From Desulfobacterales bacterium (GTDB lineage Bacteria; Desulfobacterota; Desulfobacteria; Desulfobacterales; SURF-7): 46,853 nucleotides of DNA. Below the pieces are notes generated by a model that made no database searches, was not told where the DNA came from, and was given only the letters and a program-made list of their open reading frames with translations. Positions 26,126 through 34,700 of this stretch are shown one piece after another. Position 1 is the first letter of the stretch; each line of letters starts with the position of its first letter. Location: positions 1 to 46,853 of the forward strand of contig JANQFQ010000020.1 in the NCBI GenBank assembly GCA_028277765.1. The letters run 5' to 3'. The translations under genes were made by a program, and so were the position numbers.

Positions 26126-26158
26126 GGGATATGTTTTTAAAAAAAGGCAGTCAGTTTA

Positions 26159-27112
26159 ATGGCATATGATTTAGCGTTTTTATATCCTGGCCAGGGGAGC
26201 CAGCAGGTTGGCATGGGGCGGGATTTGTTTCAAGAATATCCTGAGGCAAAGGAGATGTTCAGGCAGGCTGACCAGGTGCTGGGATTTGAGTTGAGTGAGA
26301 TCTGTTTTAACGGCCCTGAAGAGGAGCTAAATAAAGACCTTGTTGCCCAGCTTGCGATTTATACGGTAAGTTGTGTTCAGACAGATATATTTAAAAAGCA
26401 TGGTGTCTTCCCTGATGTGGTATCAGGATATAGTTCAGGATTTTATTCTGCTGCCTATGCAGCTGGATGTTTTAATTTTGAGGACGGTCTTTCCATTGTC
26501 AGGGAAGCTGGTGAGATACTCCTTGAAGAAGGAGAAAAAATTGATGGCTGCATGGCAGTGATCACAGGGATGGCTTCAGAAGAGATAGATGCCATCTGCA
26601 GTGATGTCGGCAACACCTGGACAGCTATCAGGAACACGCTTAAACAGACCATCATTTCAGGCATCAGACCTTCAGTTGAAAAGGTAATGGCCCTCTCACT
26701 TGAAAAGGGCGCCCTTAAAGCATATATGCTTGACACGGCCACAGCCTATCATTCCGAATATATGAAAAACAGCGGAAAACGGTTGCATGCGAAAATAAGT
26801 GATAATGGTCTTAGGAGACCGGGAATCCCTCTGATATCATACCTGACTCTTGATGAAGTCTCTGGGGAAGAGGAGCTTGCAGGGGTTATGGCTGATCAGT
26901 TGAGCGGCAGAGTCATGTGGGTTGATCTGATTAATAAAATAAATAAAAAAAACCAGGGCCAAGGAATGATGGTGGAGGTCGGTCCTGGTGCTGTGATCTC
27001 CATGGCTGTCCGATGGATAAACAGGCACATTAGGATGATGAATTGTTCCACCAGAGAACGGCTTCTCGAGGCTGTCAACCAATGTAAATCCAGGAACAAG
27101 AATGACGCATGA
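26159..27112 (+). CDS. fabD-like: Divergent malonyl-CoA:ACP transacylase (FabD-like)
   Basis: The 317-residue protein has the family opening LYPGQGSQQVGMG. The nucleophile lies in GYSSGF: Ser92, at the same number as in E. coli FabD. The usual His of GHSxGE is Tyr and the Glu is Phe. The second catalytic residue is present in AYHSEYM (His198), and Arg in SIVREAG corresponds to the carboxylate-binding arginine. Such enzymes load malonyl or another acyl unit onto acyl carrier protein. The altered nucleophile elbow suggests changed specificity. It overlaps the next gene by 11 bases. A dedicated acyl-lipid pathway is more likely than housekeeping fatty acid synthesis, as no ketosynthase, reductase or ACP gene is beside it. 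Confidence 0.82.
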   Translation: MAYDLAFLYPGQGSQQVGMGRDLFQEYPEAKEMFRQADQVLGFELSEICFNGPEEELNKDLVAQLAIYTVSCVQTDIFKKHGVFPDVVSGYSSGFYSAAYAAGCFNFEDGLSIVREAGEILLEEGEKIDGCMAVITGMASEEIDAICSDVGNTWTAIRNTLKQTIISGIRPSVEKVMALSLEKGALKAYMLDTATAYHSEYMKNSGKRLHAKISDNGLRRPGIPLISYLTLDEVSGEEELAGVMADQLSGRVMWVDLINKINKKNQGQGMMVEVGPGAVISMAVRWINRHIRMMNCSTRERLLEAVNQCKSRNKNDA

Positions 27113-27566
27113 CCTTTTAGATATCCAAAATATCCTGCCTCACCGTGATCCCTTTCTTTTTGTGGATTGGGTAAAAGAATTTTTCCCTGGCGAGCGGATT
27201 GTTGCTGAAAAAAAACTTGAGCCTGATGAATGGTTTTTTAAAGGGCATTTTCCAGGAAAGCCCTTAATGCCCGGCGTACTGGTGTCAGAAGCACTTGCTC
27301 AGGCGAGCGGCCTTTTGTTGGGATTGACATGGAAAGAGGAGAGCGGGCAGACAGAGGCTGTAAAGCCAGATCTTTTTCTGGCGAGCACGAATATTAAATA
27401 CCTCAACCCTGCCATGCCAGGAGAGGTTCTGCAGCTTGACGCTGTCCTGAAAAAAGAATTAGGCAGCATGTTCCTTTTTGATGTCAGGGCTGATGTCGGA
27501 GAAAAACAGGTGGCAAAGGGGAGTTTGGCGCTGGCAGGAGCGAAGAACGGGGAGAGGAGTGCTTAG
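27102..27566 (+). CDS. fabZ: 3-hydroxyacyl-ACP dehydratase, FabZ family
   Basis: The 154-residue hot-dog-fold enzyme removes water from 3-hydroxyacyl-ACP. The catalytic pair is exactly placed: His49 in KGHFPGKPLMPG and Glu63 in VSEALAQASG. The ILPHRDPFLFVD entry is also typical. Its start overlaps the end of the transacylase gene, so the two are translationally coupled and probably act on the same acyl chain. This may be a second, pathway-specific FabZ; the window gives no way to tell it from the housekeeping copy, and the symbol denotes family only. Confidence 0.9.
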   Translation: MTHDLLDIQNILPHRDPFLFVDWVKEFFPGERIVAEKKLEPDEWFFKGHFPGKPLMPGVLVSEALAQASGLLLGLTWKEESGQTEAVKPDLFLASTNIKYLNPAMPGEVLQLDAVLKKELGSMFLFDVRADVGEKQVAKGSLALAGAKNGERSA

Positions 27567-27631
27567 GGGCTGTAGCAGCGCTGTTGGGTTTCGCCTTTTA
27601 GCACTTCCTGTTGTGCAAACTCTGTATCTTT

Positions 27632-27688
27632 GTAGGTTGGGTTACGGTGTTCAACCCAACGCAGGCATACCGGCTCAACCCAACCTAC
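27632..27688. repeat. GTAGGTTGGGTT palindromic repeat, copy 1
   Basis: GTAGGTTGGGTT (27632-27643) is the reverse complement of AACCCAACCTAC (27677-27688), with a further internal CAACCC segment. A related, more degenerate copy is at 37029-37080. This is a common stand-alone hairpin repeat type in proteobacteria. Confidence 0.75.
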
Positions 27689-27731
27689 TAATGAGACAGC
27701 AGGGATCTTAGGGGATTAGAGGATCAAAAGG

Positions 27732-27790
27732 ATGTAGGGGCGGGTTCGCAACCCGCCATATCCTGGACGGTAGCAGGATTAGGTGTAGGA
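27732..27790. repeat. GCGGGTT hairpin repeat, second copy
   Basis: GCGGGTT-cgc-AACCCGC forms a perfect hairpin. The surrounding 55 bases, down to GTAGCAGGATTAGGTGTAGG, match the segment near 23246-23302, where the stem reads GCGGGTT-agc-AATCCGC. Confidence 0.7.
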
Positions 27791-27861
27791 CAGAAAATTG
27801 AAAATTGAAAATTGACGATTGATTATTGAAGAATTGAACATCTAGTATCTTTAGGTTATAA

Positions 27862-29130
27862 ATGAAATACGATGATATCCTGAGAAAGTCTGTATGTATT
27901 ATTCTGCTAGCGGTATTTTTAACTGCTCCTTCTTGCGGTCCTCTTTCTTCAAATATCATTATTGATCCGGGCGCAGCAGGTGATCGGATGAAACAGGGCA
28001 GCAGCATCCAGGCTGAGGTGGACCGGCTTGCCTCACCTTTAATTGAAAAAAGGAAAAACGTGGGGATAGCGGTGGGTATCCTTACCCCTGACGCAGGCAC
28101 ATATGTGTTTGGATTTGGCAGAACTGAGAAGGGCGGAGAAAAAAAACCAACAGGGGATACTCTTTTCGGGGTAGGTTCAATTACAAAAGGGTTTGTGGCA
28201 TCTTTGCTGGCTATTCTTGTAGATGAAGGAAAGGTGTCATATGATGATACTGTTGTGAGTATTATTCCGGACACCGTGGATCTCAGCGATGCAGCAAAAA
28301 ACATAACCCTGCTTGAACTTGTAACTCACACGTCAGGTCTTAAAAGGGAACCGAGAAATAGTAAATGCCTTTTTTCTTTTATACGCTACATGCTTACCGG
28401 TAAAAATCTTTACGGTTTCCTTGAAAAAGATGAATTATATAAATACCTCAGGACATTCAGAAAAGAGACTGACAGGGATGATCCCTTTATTTACTCAAAC
28501 GTGGGGGCGGGTCTGCTGGGGTATCTTCTTGAAATAAAAACCAGCAGGTCATTACCAGACCTGATGGCTGAAAAGGTCTCCGGCCCCCTTAAACTAAGGG
28601 ATACTGTCTACTTCTTGAGTGAAGAGCAGAAAACAAGGCTTGCTTCAGGGCATGTGGGCGATCAACCCTTTTTCAGACCCAGGGGCGCGAAGATAGAAAA
28701 CTGGCGGGTAAATGACGTTATGCTCGGCTCAGGCGGTATGTTTTCCACGGTAAATGATCTCCTTATTTTTGCAAAAGCGAGTATGGGGATGACCGGCCTC
28801 TTGATTGAACCGTTTCTCACGTCAACACATGACGTAAAGATTAAAAGAGAATCACGTTCAGTAGCATCAGGATGGTTTATTGACAGTTTTTATAACGGCA
28901 GGCAGAAAATTATTTTTCAGCACGGTATGATTTCCGGATATAGCAGCTACATCGGGCTGGATACTCGGGCAAAGATCGCTGTCATTGTCCTGTGCAATAA
29001 TTTTAATTGGGATGACAGCATCGGCCATAATCTCATCCTCACCCTTACACGCGGACTAAACTGTTATCCTGAGATAGAGAGGCTTGTTGAAGCAGGAGAG
29101 ATAGAGGAGATTAGGGGTGTGGAGATGTAG
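27862..29130 (+). CDS. Serine hydrolase of the class C beta-lactamase / penicillin-binding fold
   Basis: The 422-residue protein has an export signal with a Cys near residue 31 (TAPSCG) that may be lipidated. The family catalytic set is visible: Ser106-x-x-Lys109 in GSITKG, Tyr211-Ser-Asn213 in IYSNVGAG, and His354-Gly in FQHGMISGYSS, which stands for the KTG/HxG box. LVTHTSGL also fits. Members act as esterases, D-Ala peptidases or amide hydrolases, and the substrate cannot be read from sequence. The position after fatty-acid genes would suit an esterase, but a 295-base repeat-filled gap separates them. Confidence 0.88.
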   Translation: MKYDDILRKSVCIILLAVFLTAPSCGPLSSNIIIDPGAAGDRMKQGSSIQAEVDRLASPLIEKRKNVGIAVGILTPDAGTYVFGFGRTEKGGEKKPTGDTLFGVGSITKGFVASLLAILVDEGKVSYDDTVVSIIPDTVDLSDAAKNITLLELVTHTSGLKREPRNSKCLFSFIRYMLTGKNLYGFLEKDELYKYLRTFRKETDRDDPFIYSNVGAGLLGYLLEIKTSRSLPDLMAEKVSGPLKLRDTVYFLSEEQKTRLASGHVGDQPFFRPRGAKIENWRVNDVMLGSGGMFSTVNDLLIFAKASMGMTGLLIEPFLTSTHDVKIKRESRSVASGWFIDSFYNGRQKIIFQHGMISGYSSYIGLDTRAKIAVIVLCNNFNWDDSIGHNLILTLTRGLNCYPEIERLVEAGEIEEIRGVEM

Positions 29131-29251
29131 CGGGATCTCCGTTTCACTCCGACTACCATTTACTTTTGAATTATATTTTCCCTTGCGGGATCAGGAGATA
29201 AATGTAATAATTAGTGGAAACTAATAAATAACAATTTCGAGGAGAAGACAA

Positions 29252-29353
29252 ATGAGAATCTTACTTCTTTTTTTTATTCTGTCGATTTTACTTGTAATCG
29301 CAGGGTGTGCACCTGATGTGCCCTGCTGCCCATGTGGAATCCCTGGTGCTTAA
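29252..29353 (+). CDS. Very small Cys-rich lipoprotein (33 residues)
   Basis: Short gene: ATG with GAGGAG about seven bases upstream. It encodes a hydrophobic signal (LLLFFILSILL), the lipobox VIAGC, and a 15-residue mature part with four cysteines in all (CAPDVPCCPCGIPGA). The first cysteine would be lipidated, leaving a C-C-x-C cluster that could bind metal or form disulfides. It looks like the tiny entericidin-like lipoproteins in size only; I do not recognise a family. The clean signal-plus-lipobox and ribosome binding site make it likely to be real. Confidence 0.65.
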   Translation: MRILLLFFILSILLVIAGCAPDVPCCPCGIPGA

Positions 29354-29458
29354 CCGGGAATTTTCTTAACGATTTTATCGCGGTATCTTAGACAAAACCC
29401 TCGGTTTATTATCCATAATACGGAATCCTGACAGCCGTCACTTGTCCGCATGGTATAT

Positions 29459-30430
29459 ATGAAAAAAAAGACAATTGTTCTATTATTCAACTGCCTCGCT
29501 GTATTCTTATTGTTTTCTTGCGGTTCGCAGCAGACTAAAGATAATGACGGATGGACCTTTATTGTGCTGGGGGATAGTAGGGGGAGCAGCAGTGGTATAA
29601 ATGAAGAAATACTGGTTAAGCTCCGTAAGAGAATAGCACGGGAAAAACCTGAGTTCGTCCTTTTTTCCGGTGACATGATATACGGGAGATCAGATTATAT
29701 CACAGTTAAGCAGGAACTCCTTGAATGGCGGAAAGCTTTTATGGAGCCGCTATTGAAAGAAGGGATTAGGGTTTATCCGGTAAGAGGGAATCATGAACTG
29801 GTTAAGGGAGAAACAGATCCTTTAGGATCTCCCTGGCATGATGTTTTTTCAGGCAAATATTCGCTTCCTTCCAACGGCCCTCTGGAAGAAAAAAATCTGA
29901 CCTATTCATTTAAATACAGGAATGCCCTTTTTTTGAACCTTGACAGCTGTGTGGTGCGTAACCGGATTAACCAGAAATGGGTTGATCAACAACTGTCAAA
30001 AAACACTAGTCAACATATTTTCGTGCAATCACACGAACCCATCTATTCCATGACCGGGGGGCACAGGGACACACTGGAACTGTATCCAGCTCACAGAGAT
30101 GATTTTGCTTCAAGTCTAGCAGAAGCCGGATGTAAGGTGTATTTCTGCGGTCATGAGCACACATATGCTCATTCCTTTAAGGATATTGAGGGGAGACCTT
30201 TGCATCAGTTTATTATTGGCACAGCTGGAGCACCCCTTTATGACCTGGATGGTGTTTACAGGGACAGAATGGTTAATTCTGTAAATATATCAAATGTATA
30301 CGGCTTTATGTCTGTTGAGATAACTGAATCTAGAGTCAATATTGAGATGAAAAGTCTTGAAAAGGACGGCAGTCTCAAGGTCATTGAGTTTTTTTCATAT
30401 ACGGCAAGACCGGCGAAAACATCTGAATAG
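29459..30430 (+). CDS. Calcineurin-like metallophosphoesterase lipoprotein
   Basis: About 323 residues from the ATG at 29459; an ATG at 29450 would add three. The signal ends in the lipobox LLFSC. The metal-binding motifs appear in family order: VLGDSRG, FSGDMIYG, VRGNHE, SHEP and CGHEHTYAHS. This is the two-metal phosphoesterase core, in the branch related to purple acid phosphatases. It probably acts in the periplasm on a phosphoester. No clear ribosome binding site is seen. The next gene follows after six bases, suggesting an operon. Confidence 0.9.
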   Translation: MKKKTIVLLFNCLAVFLLFSCGSQQTKDNDGWTFIVLGDSRGSSSGINEEILVKLRKRIAREKPEFVLFSGDMIYGRSDYITVKQELLEWRKAFMEPLLKEGIRVYPVRGNHELVKGETDPLGSPWHDVFSGKYSLPSNGPLEEKNLTYSFKYRNALFLNLDSCVVRNRINQKWVDQQLSKNTSQHIFVQSHEPIYSMTGGHRDTLELYPAHRDDFASSLAEAGCKVYFCGHEHTYAHSFKDIEGRPLHQFIIGTAGAPLYDLDGVYRDRMVNSVNISNVYGFMSVEITESRVNIEMKSLEKDGSLKVIEFFSYTARPAKTSE

Positions 30431-30436
30431 AAAAAT

Positions 30437-31225
30437 ATGATTGAAGAACAAAACACAATGACCTGTCCGTCCTGCGGCTTTGTTCAGAAGAAATCTCTTG
30501 AGTGCATGAAATGCGGGATTGTGATCAGCAAGTTCAAGAAAAGGGAAGATGACCGGCACACAGCCACAAATATAGCAGAAACAGTTTACTCCCCTGATAA
30601 ACCCCAGAAGAGCCAAAAGAGCTTTTCAATAAAAGGCGTGGCGATTACCATTTTTGCCGTGGGCTTTGTTTTATATTGTTTGTTTGACTGGGTGTCTTCA
30701 AGACCTGTTATGCATGGCCGCGGTGAGGTAGCACCTGACCAGCCGATTCAGGAAGAAACAGACACTGAAAAGTTCAAATTCAAAGGGTATACGATTCACC
30801 CGCTTGCAAGTTATCATATCACTGCCCGGGTACTGAGTACGAAACGTTATTATTTTGGCCGGGAGGCTGAGCTGTCACCAGTTGATTTGGCCCTTGGATG
30901 GGGACCGATGTCTAATGAGAGCACCCTGGCCTCTATAAAAATTAAACAGTCAGGACGTTTTTATTACTGGTCTACAAAAAAGTTTCCGATTCCTAAACGG
31001 GACATTTGTGAAAACAGTGCTAACACGCATATTATCCCTGCTGATGATGATATTGAAAAGCGATTGAAAAAAGTCCGCATAGGTAATGTCGTAGAAATCA
31101 AAGGGTACCTTATCAGGGCGCATTATCGTGACGGATGGTACTGGAAAAGCTCTCTTAACCGAACAGATACTGGTAATGGTGCTTGTGAAGTGTTTTTTGC
31201 TGAGGAACTGGAGGTTGTTAAATAG
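30437..31225 (+). CDS. Zinc-ribbon membrane protein of unknown function
   Basis: The 262-residue protein starts with a zinc ribbon: CPSCG and CMKCG spaced nine residues apart. A linker and one membrane span (ITIFAVGFVLYCLFDWV, about residues 72-92) follow. The rest, about 165 residues, should lie outside the cytoplasm and includes YYFGREAELSPVDLALGWGPM and YWKSSLNRTDTGNGACEVFF. I recognise the layout from other deltaproteobacterial proteins but not a function. An ATG at 30458 is an alternative start. It sits six bases after the phosphoesterase gene. Confidence 0.75.
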   Translation: MIEEQNTMTCPSCGFVQKKSLECMKCGIVISKFKKREDDRHTATNIAETVYSPDKPQKSQKSFSIKGVAITIFAVGFVLYCLFDWVSSRPVMHGRGEVAPDQPIQEETDTEKFKFKGYTIHPLASYHITARVLSTKRYYFGREAELSPVDLALGWGPMSNESTLASIKIKQSGRFYYWSTKKFPIPKRDICENSANTHIIPADDDIEKRLKKVRIGNVVEIKGYLIRAHYRDGWYWKSSLNRTDTGNGACEVFFAEELEVVK

Positions 31226-31257
31226 AATTTATGGTGACAGGTAATTGTTATTTTAAC

Positions 31258-31353
31258 AAGGATAGACATGATAGGCAGGATTTTTTTGAGAAGCTGTTAT
31301 TATCCCGTATATCCTGCCTGTCCCGTCTTTAGCGGGGTTAATCCTGTTAAATT
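31258..31353. repeat. AGGAT...ATCCT inverted-repeat element
   Basis: AAGGATAGACATGATAGGCAGGAT is followed by ATATCCTGCCTGTCCCG, forming an AGGCAGGAT/ATCCTGCCT stem, with a further GTTAATCCTGTTAAA tail. It is of the same general kind as the elements at 34988 and 45010. Confidence 0.55.
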
Positions 31354-31356
31354 GAT

Positions 31357-31743
31357 ATGAATTTTAAAGAGAAATTCACACAAGAAATACTGACTGACAT
31401 CTTCCCGGAAGACCGTGCGGACCGTTTTTTTGATGCGCTTTACGGGGATGCTGGGGAAGGTGCGTATGATATCAGCCTTTGGTTTGTCGAACATAGGAAG
31501 GATCAGCTTTTTTTTGAATTCCGCTTAAAAGAGAGGCCTGGCAAATGTATGGCGTGCAATCTTACCTATGGTCTACCGGATGTGTTTGTCCGCCATCCAA
31601 TCATCAATATCAAGGGGATCGTCCAGGATGTCATCAGGATACTGGATGGCAACGCTTCCTGCGCTGACTGGACACTGGGCATGACAAGGGAAATCTCCAA
31701 TGAACTCCATGTGATCCCCCTTATCATAAACCTGGAAGGGTGA
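31357..31743 (+). CDS. Conserved hypothetical protein, 128 residues
   Basis: A small soluble protein without signal or membrane segment. It begins MNFKEKFTQEILTDIFPEDRADRFFDALYG and has a compact alpha/beta pattern. Two cysteine spots, CMACN and SCADW, could be structural. It resembles small deltaproteobacterial hypothetical proteins of about this size, but I cannot name a function. It ends eight bases from the convergent end of the HEAT-repeat gene. Confidence 0.7.
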   Translation: MNFKEKFTQEILTDIFPEDRADRFFDALYGDAGEGAYDISLWFVEHRKDQLFFEFRLKERPGKCMACNLTYGLPDVFVRHPIINIKGIVQDVIRILDGNASCADWTLGMTREISNELHVIPLIINLEG

Positions 31744-31751
31744 TTTTTTTA

Positions 31752-34700
31752 TTAGATACCAACTTTGGCCAATGCTTCTTTAATTAACTTGGCATAAGCT
31801 GATCTCTTCTTGGCTATCTCTTCAAAAAAAGACTGGGCTTCTGAACTGCCCACTTGTCTGACACCCCTGATTGCGGATGTTATAATAAGCAGCTGATTTT
31901 TTTGTGCATGTGCTTTATAAAATTTTGAAAACCATTTGTGTTTTTTCGCTGTGGTCTCAATCAGTTCAAGGAGAGCCTCTTCAATCTTATCAGGGACAGG
32001 AGGATCAGAGATAGATGTCATGATCCTGACCAGCTGGGATATTTTCTGGGCATGCCTGGCAGCTTCGTCTTTTTCTTTCGGTGCTTCACTTTTGATCTTA
32101 TCAATAAGTTTTATCATTGTTTTTTCTGAAAAAGATTTAAGGCTGCTGAGGGTATGCAGGGCTCTGAGGCTTACGTTTTCATCTTCATCGTCTATGGCTT
32201 CGGTCATATACTTTTCAGCAGCTTCAGAGTTGAGACCATACAATGTTTTAAGGGCTTCTTCACGCACCCTGGCATGTTTGTGGGAAAGAAATTTGATTGC
32301 CCTGGCTGCGTCATCATCTCCTTTGCCCAGTTTGTCCAATAGCTGAAGAGAGTTCCTGTGTAAATACCAGGACTGGTTTTTATCATCAAGTGTTTTGCGG
32401 ACCCACTTAAGAGCTGCTTTCCCCTTTTCTTCAAAAGAATCAAGTGCTGCTTTCCGGGCGTTTCTGTCTTCGCTTTCAGCCAGGACCTTACCGAGCACAT
32501 TTACACCAAACGGCCCTAAATAGTCGATGATTTCATTTAAAACGTTACGTCCATCCTTGTCGGCTTCGCTGAAAGATATGGCCAGCTCATCTGCATACTC
32601 ATAAAGGAAAAAGACAAAGGGGTTAACCCCTTCCATGCCTGTGCCGGAAAAAAAATCGGTTTCTTTAGCGACCTTTTCAGAGGCAGTGATTAAATCAAGG
32701 ATCAGCTGCCATTCCTCATGTTCAACAAGCTTCGGCCCAACCCTGTGGAACCATTTCAGAGAGACGAGCCCATCTTCTTCAGACTTGGTTGTCCGTATGA
32801 TCTCAGTATAATAATCCGGATACTGTACAAGGTCTTTGACCATTTTCGTGGTGTCTGCTTGGATTTTAACGTCGTCAGGGAGTTCTTCGTATGTTACCAC
32901 ACCGTTAAAGTACATCTGTTCAAGGAATAAGCGTATACCGGGTGTTTTTTCCGCAACCATCCTGAAAGAGATCATTTTAAGGACTCTTGATATACTGTCA
33001 AAACGTTCGACGATTTCTCTGTTTTTAGGATTCTTCTTTTTGGCTTCAACCCATTTCTTCAGGTCATCGGATATGATTTGTGAAGTTTGCAGTAGTTTGT
33101 CTTCTGGAAACGCGTCCACAAGAGTCTGCTCAAGCTCTTCAAGATCGAGGCGCTTTACGTTCTGCGCAATGACGTGACAGTTCAGGAGCATATCTTTTAA
33201 AAATTCTGGATGCTGGAGTGGGCGGATGATGTCCTTGATAATTTCAACCTTCATGGCCCGGAGGTCTGCTTCTGATTTATCCTCAAATGCAGGGAGGGTT
33301 TTCAGATCCTTGGCAAGACGCTGTATGGCCATCTGCACACGCCAGGGTATATCCTCAAGGATAGTGATGGTCTCTTCCAGAAAGACAGTTGTAATCTCTG
33401 TAATGCCATTATTTACAAGTGCGCTGGTAAGAGCTTCTCCTTCTTCCTCGACTTCCATAGCTTCTTCTCCATCTTCAGCATCAGGAGCGCACATGATATC
33501 AACAAATTTTTCAAAATGTTCAAGGGTAATATTCTTTTTTACGGTAAAACTTAAAAGATTTTTTCTTTTAAAATATTCCTGGAGCCGTGGCTCGAAAATT
33601 TCGGACTGGCCGGCTCCGACAACAAGGCGAACGCTTACAGGATCTTCAAGGATACTAAAAATCATAATGCCTGATTGTCCTGATTCTTCATTAAGGGAGA
33701 GCATTATCTCACTGGAATCTCCCAGCGATGAATTGAGTTCATCAAAAAGGCCCCGCTTTGCTTTTTCAGTCCCAGGATGGTCTTTTTCATAATAGCCGCT
33801 TCTCAGCATCGCCCGAGTGAGGTTCATCACGAATTCACCAACCGGTTTTACCCTTTCAAATTCTTCAGGTGTCAGCTGTTTTTTCTCTACAGGCGGGGGC
33901 GGCGGGGGCGGCGGCAGGTCTTCTTCCTCAATCTCTTCGTCGCCTGAGGCGTGTGCTTCAAGGGCTACAGCCTTTTTTATCCATTCTGGTGATAGTTCTC
34001 CTTTCTGGATTATTTTTTTAGATTCAGGTTCTTTGTCTTTTTGGGCATCTATTGTTTCAGGCTTTTTATCCTGCGTCTTTTTTATCTCTTTATCAGGCGT
34101 TTCAGCCAGCTTTGGTTGTTCCTTGTGATCAGGTTCTTTTTCCTTTTGAGCAACACTTTTTTCAGGCTCTTTATCCTGTACTTTTTTTACCTCTTTATCA
34201 GGCACTTCAGCCGGCTTTGGTTGTTCCTTGTGCTCAGGTTCTTCTTTTTCCGGCTCAACTTCAAACGCTGCAACTGTATCTTCAGGATTAAACTTCCTTT
34301 TGTTTACTGTCTCTTCATCAATTGATGGTATGACAGTGACGCCGCCTTTTTCAGCGGTTCCTTTTTTATATAAATCTAGAAGTTTCTTATATTCCGGAAC
34401 CTTCATCATTTCCGGTTCAAGGACCATGAGCATATGCTTCGAGCCGCCGATAAATGTAGCAACCATTCCTGACCGGGTTTTTCCGTCTTTAAATTTATGA
34501 TTTTTAAGAATTTTTTTTACAACAATGTTCGCGGAAAAAACCGGCCGGATACCGGCCAGTACAATATTGATGGATATTTCAGTGCCTATAGGGTAAAAAT
34601 TCTTACTCGGAAGGAAGATGGTACCTTTTTTAATATGTTTAAAATCCTTAAAGAATCGTGCAGGAGAGGGGTAGTTCAGCTTGATTGTTTTGGCTTTCAT
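31752..34700 (-). CDS. Large PilZ-like and HEAT-repeat protein
   Basis: The 982-residue protein has three parts. Residues 1-115 resemble a PilZ-type domain (FKHIKKGTIFLPSK, GTEISINIVL, ARMVATF-like RSGMVATFIGG), although the full cyclic-di-GMP RxxxR and D/NxSxxG motifs are not clear. Residues about 150-275 are low complexity: a repeat of about 40 residues containing HKEQPK-x-AE-x-PDKE occurs twice, ending in a run of eight prolines after EEEDLP. The remainder is helical, with HEAT-like repeats toward the C-terminus (GKAALKWVRKTLDD, ARVREEALKTLYGL, ENVSLRALHTLSSL). AAAAGGA precedes the ATG. A cytoplasmic scaffold, possibly tied to second-messenger control of motility or surface, is plausible. 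Confidence 0.82.
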   Translation of the reverse strand: MKAKTIKLNYPSPARFFKDFKHIKKGTIFLPSKNFYPIGTEISINIVLAGIRPVFSANIVVKKILKNHKFKDGKTRSGMVATFIGGSKHMLMVLEPEMMKVPEYKKLLDLYKKGTAEKGGVTVIPSIDEETVNKRKFNPEDTVAAFEVEPEKEEPEHKEQPKPAEVPDKEVKKVQDKEPEKSVAQKEKEPDHKEQPKLAETPDKEIKKTQDKKPETIDAQKDKEPESKKIIQKGELSPEWIKKAVALEAHASGDEEIEEEDLPPPPPPPPVEKKQLTPEEFERVKPVGEFVMNLTRAMLRSGYYEKDHPGTEKAKRGLFDELNSSLGDSSEIMLSLNEESGQSGIMIFSILEDPVSVRLVVGAGQSEIFEPRLQEYFKRKNLLSFTVKKNITLEHFEKFVDIMCAPDAEDGEEAMEVEEEGEALTSALVNNGITEITTVFLEETITILEDIPWRVQMAIQRLAKDLKTLPAFEDKSEADLRAMKVEIIKDIIRPLQHPEFLKDMLLNCHVIAQNVKRLDLEELEQTLVDAFPEDKLLQTSQIISDDLKKWVEAKKKNPKNREIVERFDSISRVLKMISFRMVAEKTPGIRLFLEQMYFNGVVTYEELPDDVKIQADTTKMVKDLVQYPDYYTEIIRTTKSEEDGLVSLKWFHRVGPKLVEHEEWQLILDLITASEKVAKETDFFSGTGMEGVNPFVFFLYEYADELAISFSEADKDGRNVLNEIIDYLGPFGVNVLGKVLAESEDRNARKAALDSFEEKGKAALKWVRKTLDDKNQSWYLHRNSLQLLDKLGKGDDDAARAIKFLSHKHARVREEALKTLYGLNSEAAEKYMTEAIDDEDENVSLRALHTLSSLKSFSEKTMIKLIDKIKSEAPKEKDEAARHAQKISQLVRIMTSISDPPVPDKIEEALLELIETTAKKHKWFSKFYKAHAQKNQLLIITSAIRGVRQVGSSEAQSFFEEIAKKRSAYAKLIKEALAKVGI

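Noticed and set aside
27732..27762. Possible tRNA T-arm (GGTTCGCAACC)
   Set aside because: No acceptor, D or anticodon arms surround it, and the segment is one copy of a dispersed hairpin repeat.
33226..33792. Ser-rich plus-strand frame of 188 codons, with similar ones nearby
   Set aside because: Its composition mirrors the Glu/Lys-rich minus-strand gene, as expected for a shadow frame.
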